Assembly (NCBI GenBank): GCA_039105265.1
Contig: JAPFFF010000002.1
Location: 9,238,001-9,302,000, forward strand
Reading direction: 5' to 3'
Source: Tritrichomonas musculus
Taxonomy: Eukaryota > Parabasalia > Tritrichomonadida > Tritrichomonadidae
Length of the DNA: 64,000 nt
Position 1 is the first letter of the stretch; each line of letters opens with the position of its first letter. A program made the position numbers and the translations under genes. The notes beneath the pieces were generated by a model, which made no database searches, was not told where the DNA came from, and saw only the letters and a list, made by a program, of their open reading frames with translations. Positions 10,350-23,145 of the stretch are shown piece by piece.

Positions 10350-13300
10350 GTGTTATAGTTGGTGGACATAATTCTGTTTTAGAGACATAATTATGTTTTC
10401 ACATCATTTCTATATATTCAAATTGGACTTTTAAAAAAACAATTGTAGAACAATTAATATCATATTGGATACATTCTATTCCCAGATTTTCATTCACTTT
10501 TATCAAACTAAATTTGATCAAAAATATGATATCGAATTTTTAATTTCTGAATATTTTTTTATTATTTGAAAAAAATTATAATTTACTTTTCATCTATAAT
10601 TAAAATGTATCATTATTATTTATTGAAATAAAATAGATAATTAGAAAAAATGGTTTCATTTTCATTTCACTACTCAAAAAACTCATTTCATATCACATTT
10701 CATACTTTTACCATAAAAAAAAGGTTGTTTTAATTTGCTCTAACATTGTTATTATTTTAGAATATAATGTATATATTATATTTTAGAAAAAAATTTATTG
10801 AAATAATAATTATATAAAAAGAAAAAGTGTTTTCAAAATATGACAAAAATCATTCATACAAAATTACAAATTTTGAAAAATGAGTTTATTTTATTTCAAA
10901 TTAGATGCAGTATTAACCATCTATATGATTCATATAATATATTAAATATAATAATATGGTTGAAAAAGAATCAATCTTGGAAAAATTTCATTTTTCTTTT
11001 TTTCATTCAAAATCATTCATAAATCACTCATGCATAATTGATATGATTTCAGAATTTCATTATTTGATAACACATACAATGAAATATATTATTAATCCTC
11101 TAAAAATCATTGTTGCCCATCAAGATTTCAGGTTTTTCTAAGAAATATACAAATTTCACTTTTTTATTTTTTCTATTACAGATACTAATTTAATATCGTA
11201 ACGTAATTTTTTATCGTAACGTTATTTTTTTTATTAGAAAAATTTTAAAATATAAAAATCTAATTTTCTAAATATGTATTGAAGATACTTTATTATAAAT
11301 TATATCAATATATTTGTTATGTAATAAGTAATATATCATATCATAATAAATATGAAATTCTTCCATATTGAGTGAGTTTTTCATTAAATTAATCAAAAAA
11401 ATAAAAATGAATTATTTCATGATATATCGAATTACCTTTCAATTTAAACAAATACATAGCATCTATATGCAATAACAATTAATATTTCTTCATAGTGATT
11501 AATTGTAAAACTATTCGATTGTGATAAAATAGAACAAAACAAAATTAAACGACCGTTTAAAATTATATTAAAAAATAAATGTGTCTTTTTAGCAAGCTTA
11601 AGTTATTAAAATCAATTGATATTTTAATATATATAACCCATATTATAAATAAGTATATATCCGGATTAAATTCTGTTATTTATGTTTTCTTTCTTATGAA
11701 AATTTTTGATTATTTGTTTTATAAATTTCTCAATAATAAGTACCTCAGTAATTTTTATAAAAATCAGTATTATCTTCAATCATTCAGTATTAATTGCATA
11801 TAACAGCTTATATATTTCTAATAATTCATGAAAATAATATTTTATAAATGAGATATGTGCATTTTGATTGAAACAAGCAAAATTTCAGAAATATTTCAAA
11901 CGTACGTGATAACTTTTTTAATTATTATTTTCGAAGAGAATTATATATATCAAATGCTTTAGGCTAGTATTTAGATATTAAAGACTCCTTAAGAAACTTT
12001 AATTTCTTTTTCAATCATACTTTTTTTAAAAAAAATAATTATTTATTTAATATTAAATTTTTCATAAAATCAACTCAATAACGCAAATAAAAACATTTAT
12101 CATGACATTTATTTGTCTCTATCAATGTTTTAAACCATATTTTTTTCTGTAAATAGTAAACAAAAATTTGGAGAAAATAAGAATTTTAAACTTTTCACAG
12201 TTGTTCGAATAATCTAACTTTTTTTGTTCTCCTTCCTATTTTTTCATGATATAATTATTAATATTATTGATAGTTCACTGTCAACTATTATAACATATTT
12301 GTTATTTTAGAAAAAATCCTATAGGAAACTTTAAAAATAGATCAACTTGTTTTTGATTCTATATTTGAAAAATTTACTTAAATAAACTGTCTTTTTTAAT
12401 TCAAAAGTAAATATTAGAATTACAAATGTATTGTATTTTGTCTATAAATCTAAAAATATGGTATTCTTTTAAATATAATAAGGACTATTCATAGAAATAC
12501 TATATTTTATTTTTTAATATAATTTTAAACGGCCGTTTAATTTTGTTTTGTTCTATTTTATCACAATCGAATAGTTTTACAATTAATCACTATGAAGAAA
12601 TATTAATTGTTATTGCATATAGATGCTATGTATTTGTTTAAATTGAAAGGTAATTCGATATATCATGAAATAATTCATTTTTATTTTTTTGATTAATTTA
12701 ATGAAAAACTCACTCAATATGGAAGAATTTCATATTTATTATGATATGATATATTACTTATTACATAACAAATATATTGATATAATTTATAATAAAGTAT
12801 CTTCAATACATATTTAGAAAATTAGATTTTTATATTTTAAAATTTTTCTAATAAAAAAAATAACGTTACGATAAAAAATTACGTTACGATATTAAATTAG
12901 TATCTGTATAATAGCATTAAAAATAGCAATTAATCAATAAATATTAGGTAAGATAGAAGAACTATTAAAATAATGAAAATAATTTCTCAATGTCTAAAAT
13001 TGAAAGTCTTTTTAAGTTATTTCAGAAGTTACTCTTTTTCATTAAGGTAATAGATCTTGAGTAGAACCGCCAATTTTATTCTTTCAATATCATTATACTA
13101 TATGCATTATATCAAATATTTAAATAAAAATTTAAAAGTTTTTATTTTTTATTGGAAAAAAACAAAAAAGTGATATGATTTTTAACTTTATTTTGTGCAT
13201 CAAAATTTTCTTATATGAAAGTTTTTAGATATCAATTATCTGATAAAATTATATCATTACTGATTATGAATTAATGATATTATTATTAAATCCCAAGTTT

Positions 13301-13588
13301 CAATTATTGAGAATAAAATAAGAATTTTGACTTTTTTTTTACATTAATGGCAAAATTTCATATAAATCAAAAATATAATAGTTCATTTAATTAAATAATG
13401 ATGTACATAAAATACATTAATAAAACATATAATATTATCAAATTATCTTTAAAAAGTATTGAGAAAAATGTGTTTTATTTTTGTGTACCATTCAAAAAGT
13501 TGAGCAAACATGATTATGTCCCAAAAACATAATTATGTCCACCAACTATACCATAAAAAATACCGTTACCATATTAAATTCACTACTG
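10350..13588. mobile_element. Older inverted-repeat element, interrupted by a younger one
   Basis: The sequence TATAGTTGGTGGACATAATT at 10354-10373 recurs inverted at 13531-13550, followed in both by a second ACATAATTATG-like motif. The right end continues to CACTACTG at 13588 with TA outside (13589-13590). That end closely matches the end of the element at 52376-54087 (both contain TACCGTTACCATATTAAA and CACTACTG). The left end beyond about 10350 no longer matches, so it is eroded or truncated. A separate element (11179-12906) lies inside. The interior is AT-rich with no gene. A third related half-copy is near 19755-19800. Confidence 0.55.
11179..12906. mobile_element. Foldback/MITE element with 401-bp nearly identical inverted arms
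   Basis: Arms 11179-11579 and 12506-12906 are reverse complements over 401 bp. I see only one mismatch by eye (GACCG versus GGCCG near the inner end). TA flanks both ends (11177-11178 and 12907-12908). The ends read CAGATACTAATTTAATATCG, with two subterminal GTAACG motifs. The 926-bp middle is AT-rich and non-coding. The near identity of the arms suggests recent insertion or arm homogenisation. The end layout is shared with the element at 52376, so both belong to one superfamily. Confidence 0.88.
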
Positions 13589-13594
13589 TATCAA

Positions 13595-14281
13595 TTAATT
13601 ATAAAAAAAATCGTAAAAATCATTGTCATTGTCATTGTCATTATCATTATAACAGTCATCACTGATATTCAAAAACGTATTTTCTTTGTCATCATTAAAA
13701 ATATTATTATCATTCAATTCTGTAGAATTATCATTGTTGCTAACAACCGTCTGGGTTTTGTTGCAATTTGTTTCTTTTGGAACCATATATTCATTTACTT
13801 TCAATAATTCGTCTATTTTTGATTTAAAACTTTTGAAAAGTAATTCTTTTGTTTTTGGAGAATATTGATAATAAACATTAACGAAATATTTAAAAAAATC
13901 ATTAAATTCCATTGGATATTGATATGCACATCTGTTTAGGATGATGTTCTTCTCTCCTGAATTTGTTTTGCATAATTCACGATGAGCAAATGGAGGGATA
14001 GATGTATTGGATTTTATCGTATTTATATGTTTGATAAATAATTCGATGAATCCTTGTATTCTGCATCTTTTAATGTAATAACATCGAAGTAGTCCAACAA
14101 AATTTTGATACTTTTTAATGCCATGCTGATCTAGATAACCGATATGTACTTGAAGTTGAGCTTCCATTCTAATTCTATCATCTTTGGTTGAATTCATTTT
14201 CTCTTCATTTTTCTTGCTATCGCATCCAAGCATATGATTTTCATATTTCTTTTTATATTGACCATGCTTCTTTCCTCCCAT
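13595..14281 (-). CDS. Hypothetical protein with possible PAH (Sin3-like) segment
   Basis: A 228-aa protein starting at ATG (14279-14281). The N-terminus is basic (MGGKKHGQYKKKYENH). Residues about 41-90 (QLQVHIGYLDQHGIKKYQNFVG and on to IQGFIELFIKH) have the spacing of a paired amphipathic helix: a YLDQ helix, a Y-x-x-F helix, then a hydrophobic helix with I-x-x-F. This resembles Sin3 PAH domains, which bind transcription-factor peptides; the match is by eye only. The C-terminus is Asn/Asp-rich and ends in a DN-dipeptide run coded by a GTCATT microsatellite. The stop codon lies 6 bases from the end of an inverted-repeat element, so the native 3' end may have been altered. Base composition is clearly richer than the flanks, supporting a real gene. 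Confidence 0.7.
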   Translation of the reverse strand: MGGKKHGQYKKKYENHMLGCDSKKNEEKMNSTKDDRIRMEAQLQVHIGYLDQHGIKKYQNFVGLLRCYYIKRCRIQGFIELFIKHINTIKSNTSIPPFAHRELCKTNSGEKNIILNRCAYQYPMEFNDFFKYFVNVYYQYSPKTKELLFKSFKSKIDELLKVNEYMVPKETNCNKTQTVVSNNDNSTELNDNNIFNDDKENTFLNISDDCYNDNDNDNDNDFYDFFYN

Positions 14282-15697
14282 TTTTAAAAATGATGTTGTG
14301 ATAATTTTGTACGTTATTTTAAATGGAAAAAAATTGACAATTTTTTCCTGGAAAATTTAATTTTTTAAAAAGTTCATCATTAAATTGTGACAATTCAATT
14401 TTCAATGAAAAAGAAATTGAAGAGAATATGTTTGATGAAATTAAGTAAAGTCGGATTCAAAATGCTTGGGACAACATTCAATTTTTTTCAATAGAGGGAT
14501 TTCCAAAAAAAAAAAGCTGGCTCAAAAATAACCTTTTTTCCGAAAACTCAACAAAAATAAGAAATTCTTTTTTTTCCAAAAACAGGCTGATTTTCGGAAA
14601 ATGTTTTTTTTCGGAAAATCCAAATTTTATGAGAATTTTTTTTTTTCCACAAAAGCATGAGTAGCTACTCATGCTTTTTTTTTTTTTTTTTTTTTGAAAA
14701 AATGTTATTTTATTTATCTACTATGTATTTTTTTCTACTGTTTATATATGATTGTGTTGTTATATAATTATTCAATATATATTGAATAATAATCAAAAAA
14801 TAATGTATACCCACGAATCTCTACAAAAATTTTTATAAAGTTAACTAATCTTTACTTTTTGTATATACAATGTAATTACACAGGACGATAGAAATTACAT
14901 ATGTAAATACATATGTAATTTTCCGTTAATTTTTTTATTTGAAAAATATCTTTATCTTCAAAAATTTAGTCTATTAAAATAAAAAAAGCATGAATATAAA
15001 GCAGAAATAATAATTATTCAGTTATTATTGCTAATAAATTATTAAAACTTTGATATTTCTTTGATCATTCTTTTGATGGTGTAAAATGGCACTTTATATT
15101 TATTAAAAAATTCTGATTTTATTTCGACTTATTATGATTGGCTAAATCGTTTTGATTTATTTATTCGATGCATTTGAATTATTTTATAATAGTACCGACG
15201 TACAAAACCTTTTTTTCTATGATATTTTGCTTCTAATTATATCTATCAGATAGAATCATCTGCGATAACATGGTTTTTTGATCAAAATTAGCAAGAGTTA
15301 ATGAAAAATAGTTTTTATCTTTAGATTATGAATAAAAATATTGTTTTAAACATAAATAACTGATTTACATCAAAATTTTTGATTTTATAGAAAAGTTACG
15401 TTAAAATGTTACGTTAATAAAAATGTGATGTAAAAAAAGTAAAGATTAAAGTTAACAAATTCAACACTCATCAAAAAATAAATTAAATTATAAAAGATGG
15501 AAATCAGCTAAACATGTAGATTAGTTTCTGCCTTTATATACGATATAAATATTTATAAGCATAAATTGCAGAATATAGTTGATATAACATTATCATAATT
15601 GTAGATTGTATTTTTGGTATCCCAAATATAGCTAGTTTTTGTTTTATTGTAATGTCATAAATTTATTTTCCACTTATATTTTTTTTTTTTAGGGATA
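14282..15697. other. Intergenic region with two perfect palindromes
   Basis: No gene is seen. 14651-14678 is a perfect 28-bp palindrome (core GCATGAGTAGCTACTCATGC) followed by a long T run. 14893-14920 has 13-bp perfect arms (AATTACATATGTA) around AA. Near 15386-15412 the doubled GTTACGTTA motif recalls the subterminal repeats of the element at 11179 and may be a degraded end. The 14478-14672 minus frame is low-complexity. Confidence 0.45.
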
Positions 15698-15976
15698 GGA
15701 CAAAAAAACCAACTCAATTTTTAAACCTTGTTCAAAAAACATTACCTCCCTCTCAATTTAAAATATTCATATCTTTATATTTTAAATATGAATTAATTTT
15801 TTAAAATTTAATTAATATTATGATAATTATCTAATATATTATTAATGAAGAATGATGCAATTAAATTGTATGATAAAAAAGATAAAATGATTTAAAATAT
15901 GAAATGGAGGTAAAGTTTTTTGAACTCAGTTTACGTTGGTATTCAATTTTTTATTTTTGAGAAGGTACTTTTGTCC
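15698..15976. mobile_element. Small inverted-repeat element with GGACAAAA ends
   Basis: The left end GGACAAAAAAACC (15698-15710) pairs with the complement of GGTACTTTTGTCC (15964-15976). Subterminal sequences also pair: GTTCAAAAAACATTACCTCC near 15729 with GGAGGTAAAGTTTTTTGAAC near 15906. Two more GGACAAAAA motifs follow at about 15992 and 16035. There is no coding sequence. The family is unknown; the arms are imperfect, so it is probably old. Confidence 0.5.
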
Positions 15977-18387
15977 ATATAAAATTCGATTGGACAAAAA
16001 CACTAGTTTTTCATTCAATTTGGAAATTTGAATTGGACAAAAATACCCAAAAAAATTTGAATGATAAAATAATTGAAATTAAAATTAAAATTCAACAAAA
16101 TATAAAAACTAAATTTAAAAATAAATTATGAATATAAAGATATCAATTCATTTTTTAAATCATAATCCGTAATACTTAAAAAATTTAAAAAAATCAAAAT
16201 TGGATATAATTAAGGCTCACAAAAATCAATCGTTTCCAGGAATTTCGATTATAAATAAATATAACTTAGTTTTTGAAAATGAAATTATGCATTTTTATGC
16301 GAAATTATAATCAAATTAAAGATTTCGAAAAATGCTATATATTAAAGTTTACAAAAATATATATATTCCTTTACAAATAGTCATACAAAAAATACCTGAG
16401 CTCCTATCATGCAATAATCATTCCAAAAAATACATAATCAAAGAATTATTTAAGCATAAAAATTTTTGGCATCAAAACCAGTAATATTTATATTATGTTA
16501 ACATTAAAAGCATAAATGCCAAAATATATTTCTTTTTCTTTTTATTCTTTAATAATTCATGGGATATATACGTTTTTAAATATTTTATTTTCTCAGAAAT
16601 AAATTGAATAGAATAAAATTGTGAGAGGAATATGGTCACAAATAAAATATGAATATTTCATTTAATATATGCAAAGACCATAATTAATTCCAACTATATA
16701 AATTTAAATAAATTAAAAATTTTATTTAAAGCAAAATTATATATATTTTGGGTATTTAATTGAGATCATTATTCATTAAATTGATCAATAAGTTTGAAAT
16801 GCTATTATACTCATGAATTTTTCATTATATCTCCTTTTTAAATATATTATAACTATTTATTAAGAAATAACTTTGTAATTTCAAATTGAATATTTGAAGT
16901 ATAATAATAATAATAAGAATTATTTGGTCTATTTATTCTTTGTTATCATATAGTCATCTTTTAATTGTAAAATTCCATTTTATTCTGACTTTTTGGCTCA
17001 AATTTCATATTAGTTTTTTTGAAAGGAATTTATTCTCAAAAGTAATATTTTTCAATGAAATATAATAATATAAATGATTGTAATGCATGTAATTTTGATA
17101 AAATAATGAAATTAAAAATAATCAAGATGATTTATCTCATAAATTTCATTTTTTAATCATAAAAATTGAATAATTTATTCTATATATTAGGTATATTATC
17201 ACTGAAATATTATTTAATAGAAATAATTTATTTTAAATGAGAAACTAAAACTGAAATATATATTTGAATAAATATTTAACAAAAAGTTTTAAATAAAACA
17301 ATTCAATTTTTTGAGTAAAAAAAACTATCATTATCTTTTAATTTAAATTATTAAATTCAAAAAATGATGAAAATTTAAAAGAATAAACATATTTTATATT
17401 ATATTTAATATATAAAATTAAATAAAAAATTTTATTTACAATGATACATACAAAAATATAAAAAAATGCATTACTTCATCAAATAATAGAGAATATACAA
17501 CAGCAAAACTAAATAAAAGAATCTAAAAATAAAATAAATCATTGAAATATATCTTAGATGATATAAAAAAGTGTTGTTTACCAATGTTATTGGTTAATAA
17601 TAATAGTCAAATCGAGATTAATTATGTTTCTGCCATAAAATTCTTTGATTTACTATTATTTTTCAATGAAGGCATTCTCCTGCATTTTCATACCCTTTTT
17701 CAATCCATTAAGATTCTTATCTTTGTAGATAATTCTTATTTTTTCGATTTTTATACATTTTAAATATTGTTTTTTTCTACAAATATAGATATCTTATTCA
17801 TCTTCTGTAAGAAAATCTTCATCAATATCAATTCGGAATAAATTTTATATATAAAAATAAACCATTTATATGGTTTTCACAAAAAGCCTCTCATTTTAGG
17901 AATAATATAATTCATAGAGACGCTGATTTAACCAGTAATAACATGATTATAATGAAGTCTATAATGTTTTTACTGGTGAGTATTTTGTTTTGAATGTGAT
18001 TTTATAATGTGATTTACTCGATAGTGAGTCTACAGGTTTAACTTTGTGAGATTTAATGCATATGGATATCAAAAAAGTCTGTATGCATCGGAGAACAAAA
18101 GCCGATGACATTTTATAGATGCGAAGAAATGTTAATAAGTTTAGCTTCTGAAAAAATGTGAAACAATTCAATTTAGTTGCCACGGTGTCAGATTAATTCA
18201 AAAAGTTAAAAAATATAATCTTATGTATTAGAAAAATTTTTTCATATAAATAATAAGACTTTTTACAAAAAAATTGTAAAAAGCAGAATAAGAAAATTAA
18301 AAAGGTTTATTAATAAAGGTGATTTCAATAAATTAATAAATAAAATATTAAAAAAAAAAAAGAATAAATGAAAAAGAATAAATGAAA
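15977..18387. other. AT-rich intergenic DNA
   Basis: No supportable gene. Open frames at 17542-17763 and 17959-18183 lack recognisable domains. The segment 17940-18190 is less AT-rich than its surroundings and might be a decayed coding piece, but no frame carries a convincing protein. Confidence 0.35.
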
Positions 18388-18965
18388 GATAAAAGTGAAT
18401 GTATACGTGTTATTATTGTTTATTTGTTTGTTTGTTGTTTACAAGTGAATCATTATGATTCTCGTCGCATCTCATGAGTGTCGAAGAACGTAAGATAAAA
18501 GTGAATGTATACGTGTTGTTATTGTTTATTTGTTTGTGTTTATTTGTTGTTTGTTTGTTTGTTTGTTGTTTACAAGTGAATCATTATGATTCTCGTAGCA
18601 TCTCATGAGTGTCGAAGAACGTAAGATAAAAGTGAATGTATACGTGTTGTTATTGTTTATTTGTTTGTGTTTATTTGTTGTTTGTTTGTTTGTTTGTTGT
18701 TTACAAGTGAATCATTATGATTCTCGTAGCATCTCATGAGTGTCGAAGAACGTTAGATAAAAGTGAATGTATACGTGTTATTATTGTTTATTTGTTTGTG
18801 TTTATTTGTTGTTTGTTTGTTTGTTTGTTGTTTACAAGTGAATCATTATGATTCTCGTAGCATCTCATGAGTGTCGAAGAGCATAAGATAAAAGTGAATG
18901 TATAAGCGCTGTTGCTGCTTATTTGTTTGTTGTCTATCGTTGATCTTAAATTAAAGTGATAATGA
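18388..18965. repeat. 131-bp minisatellite with TTTG microsatellite core
   Basis: GATAAAAGTGAATGTATA recurs at 18388, 18494, 18625, 18756 and 18887, giving spacings of 106, 131, 131 and 131. The first unit lacks part of the TTTG/TTTATTTG tract, and the last is partial and diverged. Each unit contains GAATCATTATGATTC (a palindrome) and CTCATGAG. There is no coding role; a minus-strand open frame at 18788-19000 is an artefact of the repeat. Confidence 0.9.
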
Positions 18966-21900
18966 TTTGAAAAAATGGTCTTGTTTTTTTTTTTGATCAA
19001 ATTTATTGACCTAAAATCAATAGAAGCATTGAATTTCTATTGGTTTTTTTTTTTTTTTAATTTAACCGTGGTCATAATTTTTTAAAAAATGTCGTTTTGC
19101 ACCACTTATATTTGAATGATAATTCATTTTTTTGACAGTTTTTAAAAAAAATTCGTTTATTTTTTAGTTTTTTAAAGAAAAAGTGGAAAATTGAGAGTAT
19201 GCCATATTAAACCATTTGATTTTAAATGAGATTTTGATAATCTGACATTTGCTTGATCGCCACTAAAAAATAAAAAAATATTCTTCTGAATTTTTTTAAA
19301 TTGTGAGTATGCCAATTTACCCCCTTTGAATTTAATGAAATATAGGTGTCAAATCACCGTGGCCACTTAAAAGAGAGCGTGGCCACTTTTTGATAGGACT
19401 ATAAGTGGAAAATGCGTTTTTAAAAATCCATTTTCCTATATAAAAACTGAAATGTGATATAAAAAGAATTATAGTGGTGAAGTGAATATTAAAAAATCTT
19501 TTAAAAATCGATTTTTTTCCCTTACTGAACAACATTTGTTAAAAAATATTTTATCCATTTTATAGTATATCCAAGTGATAATTTAAAAATTAGGAAATAT
19601 TAAAAAAATGTTGATGTTATAAAATAATTTTTATTATAATATTATCAAAGCTTAAGTTCAATAAAATTGATAAAAACCTGTATATAGATTTGTATTAATA
19701 TGAAATGTGATTATATATAACTTTTATTAAAAAATATTGAATATTCATCGAGAAAACATAGTTTTGTCCTCAAAACGCAGTTTTTTCTACCAACTATATT
19801 TTAATTTTTTGAAAAAGAAAAAAAAAAATTGATATGTTTATCTATATATATAAAGATAACCCACAAATTTGCCAAAAAAACACATTGTAGCATATTTGGA
19901 ACTAAGCTAAAATATATTCTGTTTAATATAAAAAATAATATGCTTATTAAGTGATTTTGCTTTAATACTGATTGTCTAAAAATAAGTTACCCAAAATTTT
20001 TAAAATATGTAGGCTACTCATTTTTTTGAAGAGAAAAAAGTTATTTTTCTCACTCAATTTTAAGAATTATTTTATTAATTCATAATATATTTATATATAT
20101 ATCATTACAACAAAATTTATCATAATTAAATGTGGTTTTATTCAATATTCATAAACTTTTTTTCTGCTTTGTTAATTACAATATCACAAACAACAATTGA
20201 TAAAATTTAGCAACGATTACTTCATAAAATCAATATTTGATTAAATATAATATATTCATAAATAAAATATGAAATCATTTGAGATTTAGCTTGAAAAAGT
20301 CAAAATAAGTATTAAATTTGAATTATTTCTATATCAAATGTATATATATTAAATGTCTTTATATTTTAAATTCTCTATCTTTTAGGCTATAATTTGATAT
20401 ATATAGTTTGTCTGTAACTTAAAAGATAAAGTTTAGTTGGAAAAGTATATTGAAAAAGTTTAATTAATAAACGGAATGATTCAAATTCCTATGACGCCAA
20501 ATGGAATAATAAACGGTCAAACGCAAAATTTTGGATTAAAAATAGTAAAAATAAATTGAAAATATATCGTATATTTATGCCCCACTATTAAAAAATCAAA
20601 AATATTTTTATTTAGATATTTTTCATTCAATTTCTATTCAATTTTTAATTCATTCTTTCAATTTTTTTGAATAAAATAAAAAATATTAAAATGCAAATCT
20701 AAACTTTATTATTCATACTTTTGAACTATTTTTAGAATATTAATTTATAGCAATAAATGATCTATCTAATCATATAAAAATAAGTCAAAAATGCTAGTGA
20801 GCCTACACATTTTTTAAAATTTTCGAAAATAACGTTTTCTAGTAGTTTTTTTTTTTAACTAATAAACTTTTCTTCTTTCTTCAAGAATTTAAATATTTTA
20901 TATAATTGAATTAAAATTACTTTAAAAATGGACAAAAAAATAAAAAATAAAAACAGAAATATTTTTTCACTTTCCAAATTTATCACATATATAATATTGT
21001 TTATTTTTATTTTTTTGGCTAAATATATGATTTGATTTTATTCTATTTAAATGGAGATAAATTTAGATCTTTTATAAAATATTTTTATACAATTATTTCA
21101 ATTCTATTTCAAATTAAATCTAATTTTGAATCCTTGTATCGGAAATTTGTCAACTTTTTGATAGGGTTTTAAATCATCATATTTTATAATATGTTTTTAT
21201 ATTGAATTTTATATTATTATAATAGCCATAAAAAATTATATTTAAATTTTATTGTGAGATATATACAAAATATATAAATTGAATAAATAAAAACTATTAA
21301 GTATTCAAAAATATGATTCAAGTAATCCATTATCCTATATATAATAAGAGTTCATTTTGAACATAGGCTTAAAAAAATCAGAATAATATCAGTATATCAA
21401 ATCTATCATTAAAAAAATCCTATCTCTAATATATAAAGAGTTTTTATTCAAAAATGATTAAAATAAACTGGGAGTCAAAAGTCGGACCACTTTCAACCTT
21501 ATATTGGCCTTTTGAGCGGTTATTTTATTTTTCGTCTTCTCAATTTAGAACACTTTTCCATTCAATTAATGGTCTGAGTTTTGATTCGTCTCAATTTTGC
21601 ATTTTTCAATGCAAAAAAAATAAAAAAATTGAATAAAAAGATTTTTTTATTGAATGAAAAATAAAAAAGATGAAAAGAAATGTCTTCCATCATTTAATCC
21701 AAGTAAGAATTTGCTAAAAAGTGTTCCAAAATATCAGAGAAATTAAAATTTATATTTGCGCCTTTCCGATTGAATTAAAATTTTTTGAGAAATTTTCAAA
21801 ATTATGTAATATTTTGGTGCAAAATGGTTAAAAATAGAAAATATTGATAATTTTATGGAATAAATGAACAATTTGGAAATAGAAATCGTGATATTTAAAG

Positions 21901-22770
21901 AGAATTTCGCCAATATTTATTTTCTCCTAATTTTGGAAAAATGCGTTTTTCGAGATGTATCTTTTGTGTATTTTGAGATTTATTGCATTTTAGGCAATAT
22001 ATTATAATATTTTTTTTTTTTTCAATCATCTTGCGGTAGTTGCGGTATTTTGGAAAGAAAATTTATCATATAATCAAATATTGTTGGCTGTGTTGTTGTA
22101 TTAGATCATCAAACTCTACAGCAGATGCATTTAGTTAAGCGACATTTTCAAACAAGAAGTTTTAATTATTCCAAATTCAAATTATAACTCATTTATTCAA
22201 TTTTTTTAAAATAAAAAACGAATATATACATATATATATCAATTACTAAAATAGGATTTAGGATTTAAAATTAATATAATTAATTATATAATATTTAATT
22301 ATAGCTAATATATACAAAAAGCTTTTTATATATAAGATATTCATTTTTTAGCATTCAATTAAATTCTTACAGATACAAATTTATAAAATATATTATTTAA
22401 AATAATAAATAAATTAAATATTATCTATTTTCATATTTATAAATATATTAATAAAATTAAATAATAATATAAACACTTTAATTATCTTATAAATTATAGG
22501 ATATAATTATTTTGAAAAAAAAAAGATTTGAGATAAAAAAGTAAGAAAATAATTTATCAAACACAGCCAAAATAAAACAGAAAAAATTAATTTGTGATAA
22601 AAAGTTCAAAATTTTAAAAAATGAAAGGAAAAAAGTATGTCAGAGAAATTTGAAAGGAAAAATGGTGGTCTGCCTTTTGGTTTTAAGTTTATAATATTTT
22701 TTAACTTTTTGAGAGCGAAAAGGTGGATGAAAAAAAATCACTTCATATCTTTGATTTGATATTCTCTATT
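18966..22770. other. AT-rich intergenic DNA with repeat remnants
   Basis: No gene is called. GAGTATGCCA followed by similar sequence occurs at about 19195 and 19305, a short imperfect direct repeat. CGTGGCCACTT occurs twice near 19355-19390 and again near 26599. 19755-19800 resembles the right subterminal part of the element ending at 13588. TTGGCTGTGTT at 22084-22094 recurs inverted at 22560-22570, possible ends of a 487-bp element. Near 22072-22190 a short plus-strand frame (SNIVGCVVVLDHQTLQQMHL) may be a decayed coding remnant of unknown family. Confidence 0.35.
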
Positions 22771-23145
22771 TACCAATTTAGCCTTCCACCTGCGGCTATC
22801 GCTTCTCAGCTGCAGGTGGAGGTAAAGAAATAAGGAAACCAAGTTTCCACCTGCGGCTGAGCTGCGACAGCTGCAGGTGGAAAATTACTATTTACCAATT
22901 TAGCCTTCCACCTGCGGCTATCGCTTCTCAGCTGCAGGTGGAAGTAAAGAAATAAGGAAACCAATTTTCCACCTGCGGCTGAGCTGCGACAGCTGCAGGT
23001 GGAAAATCACTATTTACCAATTTAGCCTTCCACCTGCGGCTATCGCTTCTCAGCTGCAGGTGGAAGTAAAGAAATAAGGAAACCAATTTTCCACCTGCGG
23101 CTGAGCTGCGATAGCTTTAGGTGGAAGTAATTACTTAAATGTACC
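22771..23145. repeat. Satellite, type A units (122 bp, about 3 copies)
   Basis: Units start with GCCTTCCACCTGCGGCT at 22781, 22903 and 23025 (period 122). Each unit holds two hairpins. One has arms TTCCACCTGCGGCTG and CAGCTGCAGGTGGAA around AGCTGCGA; the other runs CTTCCACCTGCGGCT to AGCTGCAGGTGGA. Composition is far more GC-rich than the flanks. The third unit turns into type B in its second half, giving a direct junction between the variants. Confidence 0.93.

Noticed and set aside
17542-18183. Two short open frames (17542-17763 plus, 17959-18183 minus)
   Set aside because: No domain, poor composition and no partner copy; not distinguishable from chance.
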